Assembly (NCBI GenBank): GCA_028561875.1
Contig: JAQQTI010000003.1
Span: 1-64,000 of the forward strand
Direction: 5' to 3'
DNA length: 64,000 bases
Source: Methanomassiliicoccaceae archaeon COG_1
Lineage (GTDB): Archaea > Thermoplasmatota > Thermoplasmata > Methanomassiliicoccales > Methanomethylophilaceae
Positions 1 through 5,663 of this stretch are shown one piece after another. The notes beneath the pieces are model-generated. The model had not been told where the DNA came from, did not search any database, and saw only the letters and a list, made by a program, of their open reading frames with translations. The position numbers and the translations under genes are program-made. Each line of letters starts with the position of its first letter. Position 1 is the first letter of the stretch.

Positions 1-18
1 AATTAATTATCTTCCATC

Positions 19-1242
19 GTGTCCGAGAGACTGCTGATCCGTGATAAGTATCTGGAAAGAATCAGACCGTACTACGAGATGGACACCGTCAAAGTTATTA
101 CAGGACCCAGGCGTGCCGGCAAATCGGTCATACTCACGGCAATCAAAGATGAGATCGATGCCGATGAAGAACACAAGATCTACGTGAACTTCGAGGACAT
201 GGATTATGATTTCATCAAGAACGCCTCCGACCTGAACGGTTATATCTCTCAGAGAATCGGGGAAGGGAGATACTATCTCTTCTTCGACGAGATACAGCAC
301 GTGAAACACTTCGAGAAGGCCATAGTCTCGTTCAAATCGAAATACGACTGCTCCATATTCATAACGGGAAGCAACAGCGAACTGCTCTCGGGAGAACTGT
401 CCACTCTTCTCGTGGGGAGGACGAAGGAGTTCCTTATCCAGCCGTTCACGTTTTCGGAGGCGGAAAAATACTTAGAACTGTCAGGGAAAGGATCGGGAGA
501 CAACATTTTCGATGATTACCTCCGCATGGGCGGTTACCCGCAGCGTTTCCAGCAGCCTTCGGAGAATGCGGTAAGGGAGTATCTCCAGGACCTGTTCGAA
601 TCCATACTCAGAAAGGACCTGCTCAAAAGGAACAACGAACGTGCTGCCGAGAGGCTCAGGAGAGTAGCATCGTTCGCGCTCGCCAACAGCGGTTCGAGAT
701 TCTCCGCCCAGAACGTCGTAGACCATCTGAACAAGGTACACAAGTCGGAGAAGTATATCTCCCCCCAGACAGTGTACAACTATCTGGAGAGGATGGAGAA
801 GGCCTTCCTCATAAGGGGCGTAAAGAAGTACAACATCGCGGGGAAGGAAGTCATGGACTCAGTTGCCAAGTATTATGCGCTGGACAACGGGATGTCCTTC
901 ATCAACACGAATTCCATCGACATCAGGGACACATTCTTCCTGGAAACCCTGGTCTACCAGGAACTTATATCCCGCGGATACGAAGTGTACGTGGGGGAGA
1001 CATACAGGAGCGAAGTGGATTTCATTGCCGTGAAGGACGGGAAGAAGTGCTTCATCCAGGTGACATACCTGCTTGCCGACGATAAAACGATTGAGCGCGA
1101 ATTCGGTGCTTTCGCCCCGATCAGGGACGGCTCTCCCAAATTCGTACTATCCTTGGATAAACTGGATATGTCCCGCGACGGCATAACCCATCTGAATATA
1201 ATCGATTACCTTGAGGGGAAGTCGGACCTCATACTGACGTGA
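19..1242 (+). CDS. AAA ATPase with DUF4143 domain
   Basis: A 407-residue protein starting at GTG, of the COG1373 archaeal/bacterial AAA_14-DUF4143 family. Walker A is GPRRAGKS (residues about 29-36), Walker B LFFDEIQ (about 92-98), and the sensor-1 strand reads FITGSNS. A winged-helix linker follows, then a C-terminal DUF4143 domain with the PD-(D/E)XK-like core EVDFIA...FIQV, in which Gln stands at the usual catalytic E-x-K position. The cellular role of the family is not established. It is the first of five intact paralogues in the window. Its promoter lies outside the window, so I cannot see whether it carries the upstream palindrome found at the others. Confidence 0.9.
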   Translation: MSERLLIRDKYLERIRPYYEMDTVKVITGPRRAGKSVILTAIKDEIDADEEHKIYVNFEDMDYDFIKNASDLNGYISQRIGEGRYYLFFDEIQHVKHFEKAIVSFKSKYDCSIFITGSNSELLSGELSTLLVGRTKEFLIQPFTFSEAEKYLELSGKGSGDNIFDDYLRMGGYPQRFQQPSENAVREYLQDLFESILRKDLLKRNNERAAERLRRVASFALANSGSRFSAQNVVDHLNKVHKSEKYISPQTVYNYLERMEKAFLIRGVKKYNIAGKEVMDSVAKYYALDNGMSFINTNSIDIRDTFFLETLVYQELISRGYEVYVGETYRSEVDFIAVKDGKKCFIQVTYLLADDKTIEREFGAFAPIRDGSPKFVLSLDKLDMSRDGITHLNIIDYLEGKSDLILT

Positions 1243-1391
1243 TCGGTTTGTAATCATCGGAATTATTACCGGAATTTCAAACCAATTGAGAACGATACAT
1301 CTAACCCCGCGGATAAGAATCATCCCCGTACTGGCTTGTTACATGTGGTACGCGTCTTTATAAATTGATTAGAACTCGACATCGCCACTTT
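1243..1391. promoter_or_regulatory. Intergenic region with TATA box
   Basis: The stretch after the ATPase stop contains a good archaeal TATA box (TTTATAAAT, about 1357-1365) about 30 nt before an ATG at 1392. This predicts a leaderless or nearly leaderless transcript feeding the small-peptide and membrane-protein genes downstream. I see no other gene here. Confidence 0.5.
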
Positions 1392-1490
1392 ATGATTGTT
1401 GTTCGAAGTCCGGCCCAATCGCCACTTGGCGGCATAGGTACTGGTTGCACCGTCGCTGACATAGGCGTAACCATTATCAGCGCTTCATGA
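1392..1490 (+). CDS. Candidate 32-residue peptide with Gly-Gly motif
   Basis: A short ORF (MIVVRSPAQSPLGGIGTGC...) whose ATG sits at the transcription start expected from the TATA box at 1357. It contains PLGG followed by a small, Gly/Thr/Ile-rich tail. It ends 34 nt before the two-helix membrane protein at 1525, in the same peptide-then-membrane-protein order as the clear modules downstream. It does not share the MPARFA leader of those peptides, and it is short enough to be chance. It could be a shortened or divergent peptide gene, or noise. Confidence 0.25.
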   Translation: MIVVRSPAQSPLGGIGTGCTVADIGVTIISAS

Positions 1491-1524
1491 ATACGAACAG
1501 TCATCGCATCAGGAAAATAGTAGT

Positions 1525-1791
1525 ATGAACCTCCCACATTTGACGGGTAAAATCAGAACGATCGCCTATGCATACTGCGCGGTTGAAACCGCTCTGTTAA
1601 TCGTTTGCATGATTTCTCTGAACACCGGGAAAACGATATCCGCATACGTTACAGGGATGACGATGGTCATCGTCCAAATTCTGTTTGTAATGTGGGCATG
1701 GGCGTTCGTAAAGAAGCTGCAATCTCTGAACGATGTTCGAGTCTGGAAATGCGAATCCGTTCGTCCGGCCGTTTGTCAGGGGCTTTCATAG
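1525..1791 (+). CDS. Two-helix membrane protein, putative immunity protein
   Basis: An 88-residue protein with two hydrophobic segments (about residues 12-34 and 42-63). It is a paralogue of the protein at 2635-2862: both open with a short polar stretch, continue with an A-x-x-Y-C-x-x-E-x-A-L motif in helix 1, and have VQI(L/I)FV at the same place in helix 2. After VKKLQ its C-terminus differs completely from the paralogue, which may reflect a frameshift. It stops at TAG (1789-1791), the only reasonably supported gene here to do so; reading through TAG would add 16 residues. By position it is a candidate self-immunity protein for a peptide like those downstream (inference). Confidence 0.6.
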   Translation: MNLPHLTGKIRTIAYAYCAVETALLIVCMISLNTGKTISAYVTGMTMVIVQILFVMWAWAFVKKLQSLNDVRVWKCESVRPAVCQGLS

Positions 1792-1912
1792 CGGGGAGCA
1801 GGCCATCGTCTGATCTCGGTTCAGAACAGGTTGTTCCGTTAAAATTGAGCCCGCACTATTCATACAGGAATTATACCCAACCTTTCAGAGTTAGAGCTTT
1901 AAACTGCTGAAG
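1792..1912. other. Short intergenic stretch
   Basis: Lies between the convergent ends of the genes at 1525 (+) and 1913 (-). I see no convincing gene, repeat or RNA in it. Confidence 0.4.
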
Positions 1913-2050
1913 TCAACGTTTCTGTTCTTCTGTCTTCTTTATCGCGTTTTCGAACAGATTCTTTGCAGTGTTGGAATACAACCTCTTCCAAGTAAACATG
2001 CAAAAGCTTCCAGTAACGAACCCTATCAGAACGAGTATTATCGATTCCAT
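1913..2050 (-). CDS. 45-residue single-helix membrane peptide, putative immunity partner
   Basis: A small ORF beginning MESIILVLIGFVTGSFC: one transmembrane helix (residues 3-20) followed by a charged tail rich in Lys and Glu. It starts 10 nt after the stop of the peptide gene at 2061-2318 on the same strand, with an AAGGA Shine-Dalgarno-like element 6 nt before its ATG. This spacing and the RBS argue that it is translated from the same transcript as the upstream precursor. A tiny membrane peptide after a bacteriocin-like gene is the classic position of an immunity gene, so I infer that role. No recognised family. Confidence 0.6.
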   Translation of the reverse strand: MESIILVLIGFVTGSFCMFTWKRLYSNTAKNLFENAIKKTEEQKR

Positions 2051-2060
2051 GTTATTCCTT

Positions 2061-2318
2061 TTAATTCGAGGCGTCCCATGTTGCGGCAAGCGTGATTGCA
2101 GGAAGTCTTGCGATTACGGTTGTACCGCTATATATTGTTGTTGTAGCGACAGCGGCTGCAATTACGGGAAGGGATATCGAGGCAGCAACTCCAACGACCG
2201 CGCCAACTCCTGCTGCGACAGCCACACCTCTGGTAAATGTTCTCTTGAACTTCTTCCAGCTCCAAGCGCCCCCGTACTCCATCTCCGCGGGAGTCATGCC
2301 TGCGAGGTTCGCGGGCAT
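2061..2318 (-). CDS. Double-glycine leader peptide precursor B (bacteriocin-like)
   Basis: An 85-residue precursor starting MPANLAGMTPAEMEYGG. The leader resembles double-glycine leaders (compare the LTEKEMANIIGG type) though two residues shorter. The predicted mature part starts AWSWKKFKR, continues with an Ala/Val/Gly-rich hydrophobic run of about 55 residues, and ends WDASN. Its C-terminal portion (VIARLPAITLAATWDASN) aligns with the ends of precursors C and D (VIGRSSILAGAN...VWNS, VWNS-type ends), showing common ancestry. An in-frame extension upstream to 2501 is open but merely antisense to precursor A. The gene is followed by the 45-residue membrane peptide. Likely function: secreted antimicrobial or signalling peptide (inference). 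Confidence 0.6.
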   Translation of the reverse strand: MPANLAGMTPAEMEYGGAWSWKKFKRTFTRGVAVAAGVGAVVGVAASISLPVIAAAVATTTIYSGTTVIARLPAITLAATWDASN

Positions 2319-2346
2319 GATTCCTGCAGAAACAGAATATGGCGGA
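2268..2346. repeat. Head-to-head inverted leader-coding repeat
   Basis: A 79-bp imperfect inverted repeat (38-bp arms around GGT at 2306-2308, 27 of 38 positions pairing by my count). The centre, 2295-2319, is almost perfectly palindromic: CATGCCTGCGA-GGT-TCGCGGGCATG with one mismatch. Read rightwards it encodes MPARFAGMIPAETEYGG (precursor A); read leftwards it encodes MPANLAGMTPAEMEYGG (precursor B). Most mismatches are silent third-position transitions, so both arms are under protein-level constraint. It may be the scar or site of an inversion between peptide cassettes. Confidence 0.8.
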
Positions 2347-2604
2347 GCCGGATTCTGGAGCCGCGCGAAGAAATGGGTTAAGAAACATAAGAAGGCGATT
2401 TGCACCGTAGTTGTTATAGCATGCGCCGCGACGGGAATAGGAGCGGGCATAGCATCGGCAGGATCTGCGGCGCTACTGAGCACGGCTATTGCAGGAGGCA
2501 TTCCGATAACCGGCTATTGCCTAACGAGCATAAGTATAATGAGTGCGATTAGCACTGTCTTAACGGCCATAGGTCTAGCCGCGGGTTTCATCGGAGATTT
2601 CTGA
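2296..2604 (+). CDS. Double-glycine leader peptide precursor A (bacteriocin-like)
   Basis: A 102-residue precursor MPARFAGMIPAETEYGG followed by AGFWSRAKKWVKKHKKAIC, then a Gly/Ala/Ile/Ser-rich hydrophobic core ending GLAAGFIGDF. The aromatic-plus-lysine start of the mature part matches precursor C (SGFWKKAKGWLKK). The start is chosen at the leader methionine shared with the other copies; the frame is open back to 2092, but that part is antisense to precursor B. GGGAG sits 2 nt before the ATG, closer than is usual for a Shine-Dalgarno. A TATA-like element (CTATATATTG) lies at about 2128-2138. The next gene (2635) is a two-helix membrane protein, probably its immunity partner. Confidence 0.6.
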   Translation: MPARFAGMIPAETEYGGAGFWSRAKKWVKKHKKAICTVVVIACAATGIGAGIASAGSAALLSTAIAGGIPITGYCLTSISIMSAISTVLTAIGLAAGFIGDF

Positions 2605-2634
2605 TAAACAGCCGATAGCTGTGAGGCGCACCCC

Positions 2635-2862
2635 ATGATGAATATTCAGTACCTGGCGGGAAGTCTCAAGATTGCAACTTGGACGTACTGCATACTAGAG
2701 ATTGCTCTAGTGACCGTCTTCGCAATTTCGTTGGTTGATGAAAGAAGAACGCTCGGATTGGTTGCGGGAATTGCCATTATGACTGTCCAGATTATATTCG
2801 TCGCATGGATTTGGCACTCCGTAAAAGGATTACAGCAACCGAACGAAGAACGGACTCGATAA
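2635..2862 (+). CDS. Two-helix membrane protein, putative immunity protein for peptide A
   Basis: A 75-residue protein with two hydrophobic helices (about residues 13-33 and 41-62) and a charged tail (NEERTR). It is a paralogue of the 88-residue protein at 1525. It lies 30 nt after precursor A; GTGAGG about 8 nt before the ATG could serve as RBS. The start could be either of two consecutive ATGs (2635 or 2638). No enzyme motif is visible. Position after a peptide precursor suggests an immunity function (inference). Confidence 0.65.
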   Translation: MMNIQYLAGSLKIATWTYCILEIALVTVFAISLVDERRTLGLVAGIAIMTVQIIFVAWIWHSVKGLQQPNEERTR

Positions 2863-2961
2863 GATAAACTCATCAGTCCGGCGGATTGACGGATTTTTAC
2901 ATTTCCTGTTGATTAGAACGGCTATAGAATCTGTTAAGTACCTCCCCCCATACATTATGCC
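2863..2961. promoter_or_regulatory. Promoter region of peptide C
   Basis: The AT-rich element GTTAAGTAC (about 2933-2941), followed by a pyrimidine run and CATT, has a counterpart before peptide D (GTTAAATAC, about 4110-4118, then a pyrimidine run and CATT). The shared layout suggests a common promoter architecture, although neither is a textbook TATA box. Confidence 0.35.
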
Positions 2962-3000
2962 GTCGGGAACGGGGCGAGGGGCTCCGCCCGGCGGGTGAGA
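2962..3000 (+). repeat. 39-bp identical leader repeat, copy 1
   Basis: GC-rich 39-bp sequence running up to the start of peptide C and identical to 4154-4192 before peptide D. It can fold as GGGCG...CGCCC (5 bp plus a possible 2-bp extension past a bulge). It carries GGGTGAG, a likely Shine-Dalgarno, 4-6 nt before the ATG at 3005. Perfect conservation in untranslated sequence, next to coding regions that have diverged strongly, points to a functional 5' UTR element or recent gene conversion. Confidence 0.8.
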
Positions 3001-3004
3001 TGAA

Positions 3005-3340
3005 ATGGACGCCTGCGTTAACGCATACGGAATGAGGATGCCCGCGAGGTTCGCGGACATGACCCCCGACGAGATGGAGTACGGAGGGTCTGGATTTTGG
3101 AAGAAAGCCAAGGGATGGCTAAAAAAGAATGCGGTTAAAATCGTTCTTGTCACCGCCATTGCGGCGGCGGCCGTCATAGCTCCTGTCGGCCTGATATATG
3201 TTGGCGCTGTTTTAGCGACGTCAGCATCTACTGCCGTAGGCGCTACGGTTGGGTCTGCCATATTAGCAGGCTCTTTTGTAATCGGCCGGTCGTCAATCTT
3301 AGCCGGAGCGAACATTGCAAATCGCGTATGGAATTCCTGA
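3005..3340 (+). CDS. Double-glycine leader peptide precursor C (bacteriocin-like)
   Basis: A 111-residue precursor with N-terminus MDACVNAYGMRMPARFADM, leader end TPDEMEYGG (GG at residues 27-28) and a mature part opening SGFWKKAKGWLKKNAVK. It continues as an Ala/Val/Ile/Gly-rich segment of about 60 residues and ends NRVWNS. The short leader, the Gly-Gly site, the Trp/Lys-rich start and the membrane-active core are features of class II bacteriocin precursors; no archaeal family is known to me. The start is fixed by the RBS-bearing 39-bp repeat just upstream. The next gene, 19 nt downstream, is a six-helix membrane protein. No peptidase or ABC exporter with a C39 domain is in the window. Confidence 0.75.
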   Translation: MDACVNAYGMRMPARFADMTPDEMEYGGSGFWKKAKGWLKKNAVKIVLVTAIAAAAVIAPVGLIYVGAVLATSASTAVGATVGSAILAGSFVIGRSSILAGANIANRVWNS

Positions 3341-3359
3341 ATTGTGCATAGCGGATTCG

Positions 3360-4022
3360 ATGTTTGATACCACGCGTTCAGCGATCAGGCCGCCACACAG
3401 GATGCTGAATCTGTTGGGAGTGGTCGCCCTGATAATGACGATTGGCGCTCCGATGGGGCTGCCTACATTCGGTCTGATCATCGGATCTGCTACTTGGATT
3501 GCGTATGTCCATTGCGCAGTCAATCTCCAACACCTAGTTTCTCGCATCAATCCGCTAGTGAACGGAGAAGAGTGTTCGGTCGGTATGCGTTTCAAAGCGC
3601 TTAACCTTCTTTGCATAGCGGTCTGCGTAATTTGTGTATTATTGTACGTGGGAATATGGGCAGCGGATTTTCCCGGGGTACGGTTCCCCGAATTAACAGC
3701 GGTTTCTGCAGTCCCGTTCGCGCTGGTCTCGATATTGCCATTTTACATCGTCATGCTGATGCTGTTCTACGGAACATATAAAGTCAATACTGATGCAATG
3801 ACTCTCGCTTCTTTTGCCACAATCCTGCTTTTATTCGCACCGATAATTCCATTTTACATGGCCCTTCAAACAGAATTCGGCTCTATCTATACCCCGTTGG
3901 ACATACCAGACGCGCTGCTCATTGCAGCAGCAGTCGTTATGTTGATTGCCACTGCGGCGCTAGGGGCGTTCGTCAGGAAGAATGCGATAGACACATATGA
4001 TATCGAGACGGACAATCGATAA
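3360..4022 (+). CDS. Six-helix membrane protein, putative immunity protein for peptide C
   Basis: A 220-residue integral membrane protein with about six hydrophobic helices. I chose the ATG at 3360 because it gives the same length and N-terminal layout as the paralogue at 4540 and avoids overlap with peptide C; the frame is open to 3315. Shared motifs with that paralogue are IAYVHCAVN, RFKALN, YGTYKV and MTLASFA. The helix-1/2 motif IAYVHCAVN faintly resembles IAYAYCAVE of the 88-residue protein at 1525. No transport or enzyme family is recognised. One such protein follows each of peptides C and D, hence the immunity or export hypothesis. Confidence 0.75.
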   Translation: MFDTTRSAIRPPHRMLNLLGVVALIMTIGAPMGLPTFGLIIGSATWIAYVHCAVNLQHLVSRINPLVNGEECSVGMRFKALNLLCIAVCVICVLLYVGIWAADFPGVRFPELTAVSAVPFALVSILPFYIVMLMLFYGTYKVNTDAMTLASFATILLLFAPIIPFYMALQTEFGSIYTPLDIPDALLIAAAVVMLIATAALGAFVRKNAIDTYDIETDNR

Positions 4023-4153
4023 TGCCACCCCTGTGACAAATTTCTCTTGAACGAGGAATTGGTGAAGGGATGGAAGAACCCTGCTCCGTGTCCATACGGC
4101 GACCAATTCCGTTAAATACTTTCCCTCCTCATTCTTTCGTCATCCATCCTACA

Positions 4154-4192
4154 GTCGGGAACGGGGCGAGGGGCTCCGCCCGGCGGGTGAGA
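4154..4192 (+). repeat. 39-bp identical leader repeat, copy 2
   Basis: Identical to 2962-3000 and in the same position relative to a peptide gene. Here the GGGTGAG element is followed by six extra bases (AAAGAG) before the ATG at 4199, so a second purine-rich stretch may also serve as RBS. See copy 1 for the possible hairpin. Confidence 0.8.
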
Positions 4193-4198
4193 AAAGAG

Positions 4199-4531
4199 AT
4201 GAACGCTTGCGCAAACGCATACGGGATGAGGATGCCCGCGAGGTTCGCGGACATGGCCCCCGACGAGATCGAGTACGACGGAATTGGATTCCGGAGCTGG
4301 TGGAAGAGAAACAAGAAGAATGTCCTCAAAGCCGTGGCCATTGCAGCAGTCATCACGATCTGCGTAGTGGCTCCTGTGGCAATCGTCGACGTCGGTGCAT
4401 TGATGGCGACAAGCGCGACCACAGCCGCCGGAGCTACCGTTGGATCGATGATATTGGCGAATTCCTATGCCATAGGTTACTGCTCAATAAGGGGCGGAGC
4501 CACTGTGGCTAACCCGATTTGGAACTCTTGA
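4199..4531 (+). CDS. Double-glycine-type leader peptide precursor D (bacteriocin-like)
   Basis: A 110-residue homologue of precursor C: MNACANAYGMRMPARFADM, then APDEIEYDG, so the first Gly of the GG site is Asp here. The mature part opens IGFRSWWKRNKKNVLK and ends NPIWNS. The leader DNA is almost identical to that of C, including the palindrome CCGCGA-GGT-TCGCGG at 4236-4250, while the core has diverged. The start at 4199 follows the 39-bp repeat; the frame is open back to 4070, but that part has no counterpart in C. The altered cleavage site might impair processing or indicate that only the second Gly is needed. Confidence 0.7.
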   Translation: MNACANAYGMRMPARFADMAPDEIEYDGIGFRSWWKRNKKNVLKAVAIAAVITICVVAPVAIVDVGALMATSATTAAGATVGSMILANSYAIGYCSIRGGATVANPIWNS

Positions 4532-4539
4532 GTTGAAAC

Positions 4540-5208
4540 ATGTCTTCGAATGGCGGTCTTCTCTCCGCGATGAAAGCCCCTGACAAACGGCTGAGCATCA
4601 TGGTATTGCCCGCAGTGCTGGTTATGCTGGTGTCTCCCTTCGTGTCTCCGTCCATCGGACTCCTAATGGGCCTGGTGCCATCCATAGCATACATCCATTG
4701 CGCGGTAAACGTTCGCCACCTGATGCCCCGCAACAACCCGCTGATCGGACCGGACCCATGTTCCGCGCTCACCCGTTTCAAAGCCCTCAACGCCATGTGC
4801 CTGATCATGAGCGCATTGGGTGTACTGATGTACATCGACACGTGGGCGCTGGAGATGTCTGATGTAGCGTACCCAGACCTCGGCCCCGCATCGATGGTAT
4901 CATTCGGATTGATCTCCGTTTTGCCACTATTCATCATAGAACTGCTTCTCTATTATGGAACGTACAAGGTGGAGGGACAGCTGATGACTCTGGCGACGTT
5001 CGCATCCATATTCGCAATGGTGCTCCCCTGCGCGATAATGTATGAATACGCCCTTAATGACTTCAACTCGTTGAATATTGCTCTGAACGTACAGGACGGA
5101 ACACTTATCGTCGCGGCCGCGGTTTTGCTGGTCGTTACCGTGATGCTTGAGATGTTCGTCAAGAAGAACGTGGCGGATAAGGACGGCATCGGCACAGACG
5201 GCGAATGA
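4540..5208 (+). CDS. Six-helix membrane protein, putative immunity protein for peptide D
   Basis: A 222-residue paralogue of the protein at 3360 with the motifs IAYIHCAVN, RFKALN, YGTYKV and MTLATFA and about six hydrophobic helices. It starts 8 nt after the stop of peptide D, without a clear Shine-Dalgarno, suggesting translational coupling. Pairwise divergence from its paralogue matches the divergence of the two peptides, as expected for peptide-specific immunity proteins (inference). Function is not established. Confidence 0.75.
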   Translation: MSSNGGLLSAMKAPDKRLSIMVLPAVLVMLVSPFVSPSIGLLMGLVPSIAYIHCAVNVRHLMPRNNPLIGPDPCSALTRFKALNAMCLIMSALGVLMYIDTWALEMSDVAYPDLGPASMVSFGLISVLPLFIIELLLYYGTYKVEGQLMTLATFASIFAMVLPCAIMYEYALNDFNSLNIALNVQDGTLIVAAAVLLVVTVMLEMFVKKNVADKDGIGTDGE

Positions 5209-5619
5209 GGACGTCCCGGGGTTCGGGAACGGCATGCGCGTCCGCGCCTGCTACGACGCGGCCGAGGCCGCGGAGGGATGTAACAAGGACTGAAGGCGTT
5301 CGCGGTGTCCGATTCATCGAAGGCATCGGAGACGGAGTTGGGGCTGGAGAACGCGAAACACCGCGATCCGGAACTAGCGTACGGGAAGCCTCCGCCGTTC
5401 GCCGGGAGGCATCCGGACTACGCCGCGGACGACGGCGGCCCCCGTGAACACGGTGCGTGAGCGGAACGCGTTCGCATCCGCGGACAACCGCGCTGGCATG
5501 TCCGCGATGCCAGCCTCCCCGGGAACGACGTCCGGGCGGATGACAGCCCCCCACGGTGTCGGGGGCCGGGCGGAGAGGGCCTTCGGCGTCATCAGCATAG
5601 GTGAGGTTCATATCACAGA
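5209..5619. other. GC-rich intergenic stretch without recognisable gene
   Basis: The GC content rises sharply after the peptide island. Open frames exist on both strands, but they are low-complexity Arg/Pro/Ala-rich shadows with no start context and no recognisable motif. This may mark the right edge of the inserted peptide island. Confidence 0.45.
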
Positions 5620-5663
5620 TAACGCGATAAATTTTTTCAATAATGAAAAGTTTTATTGCGTTA
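5620..5663 (-). terminator. Inverted repeat at the 3' end of the ATPase gene
   Basis: TAACGCGATAAA at 5620-5631 pairs with TTTATTGCGTTA at 5652-5663 (11 of 12), with a T-rich 20-nt spacer. It overlaps the stop of the minus-strand ATPase at 5661, so a transcript end or processing signal is plausible. Confidence 0.4.

Noticed and set aside
2092-2295. 68-residue N-terminal extension of precursor A and 61-residue extension of precursor B
   Set aside because: Each extension is simply the antisense of the other precursor; the related precursors C and D have nothing similar. I start both at the leader methionine.
1968-2381. 137-codon Cys-rich plus-strand ORF
   Set aside because: It overlaps precursors A and B in another frame, lacks an RBS, and its Cys and Gly-Asn richness follows from frame-shifted Ala/Val codons.
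4070-4198. N-terminal extension of precursor D
   Set aside because: It covers the promoter-like sequence and the 39-bp untranslated repeat, and has no counterpart in precursor C.
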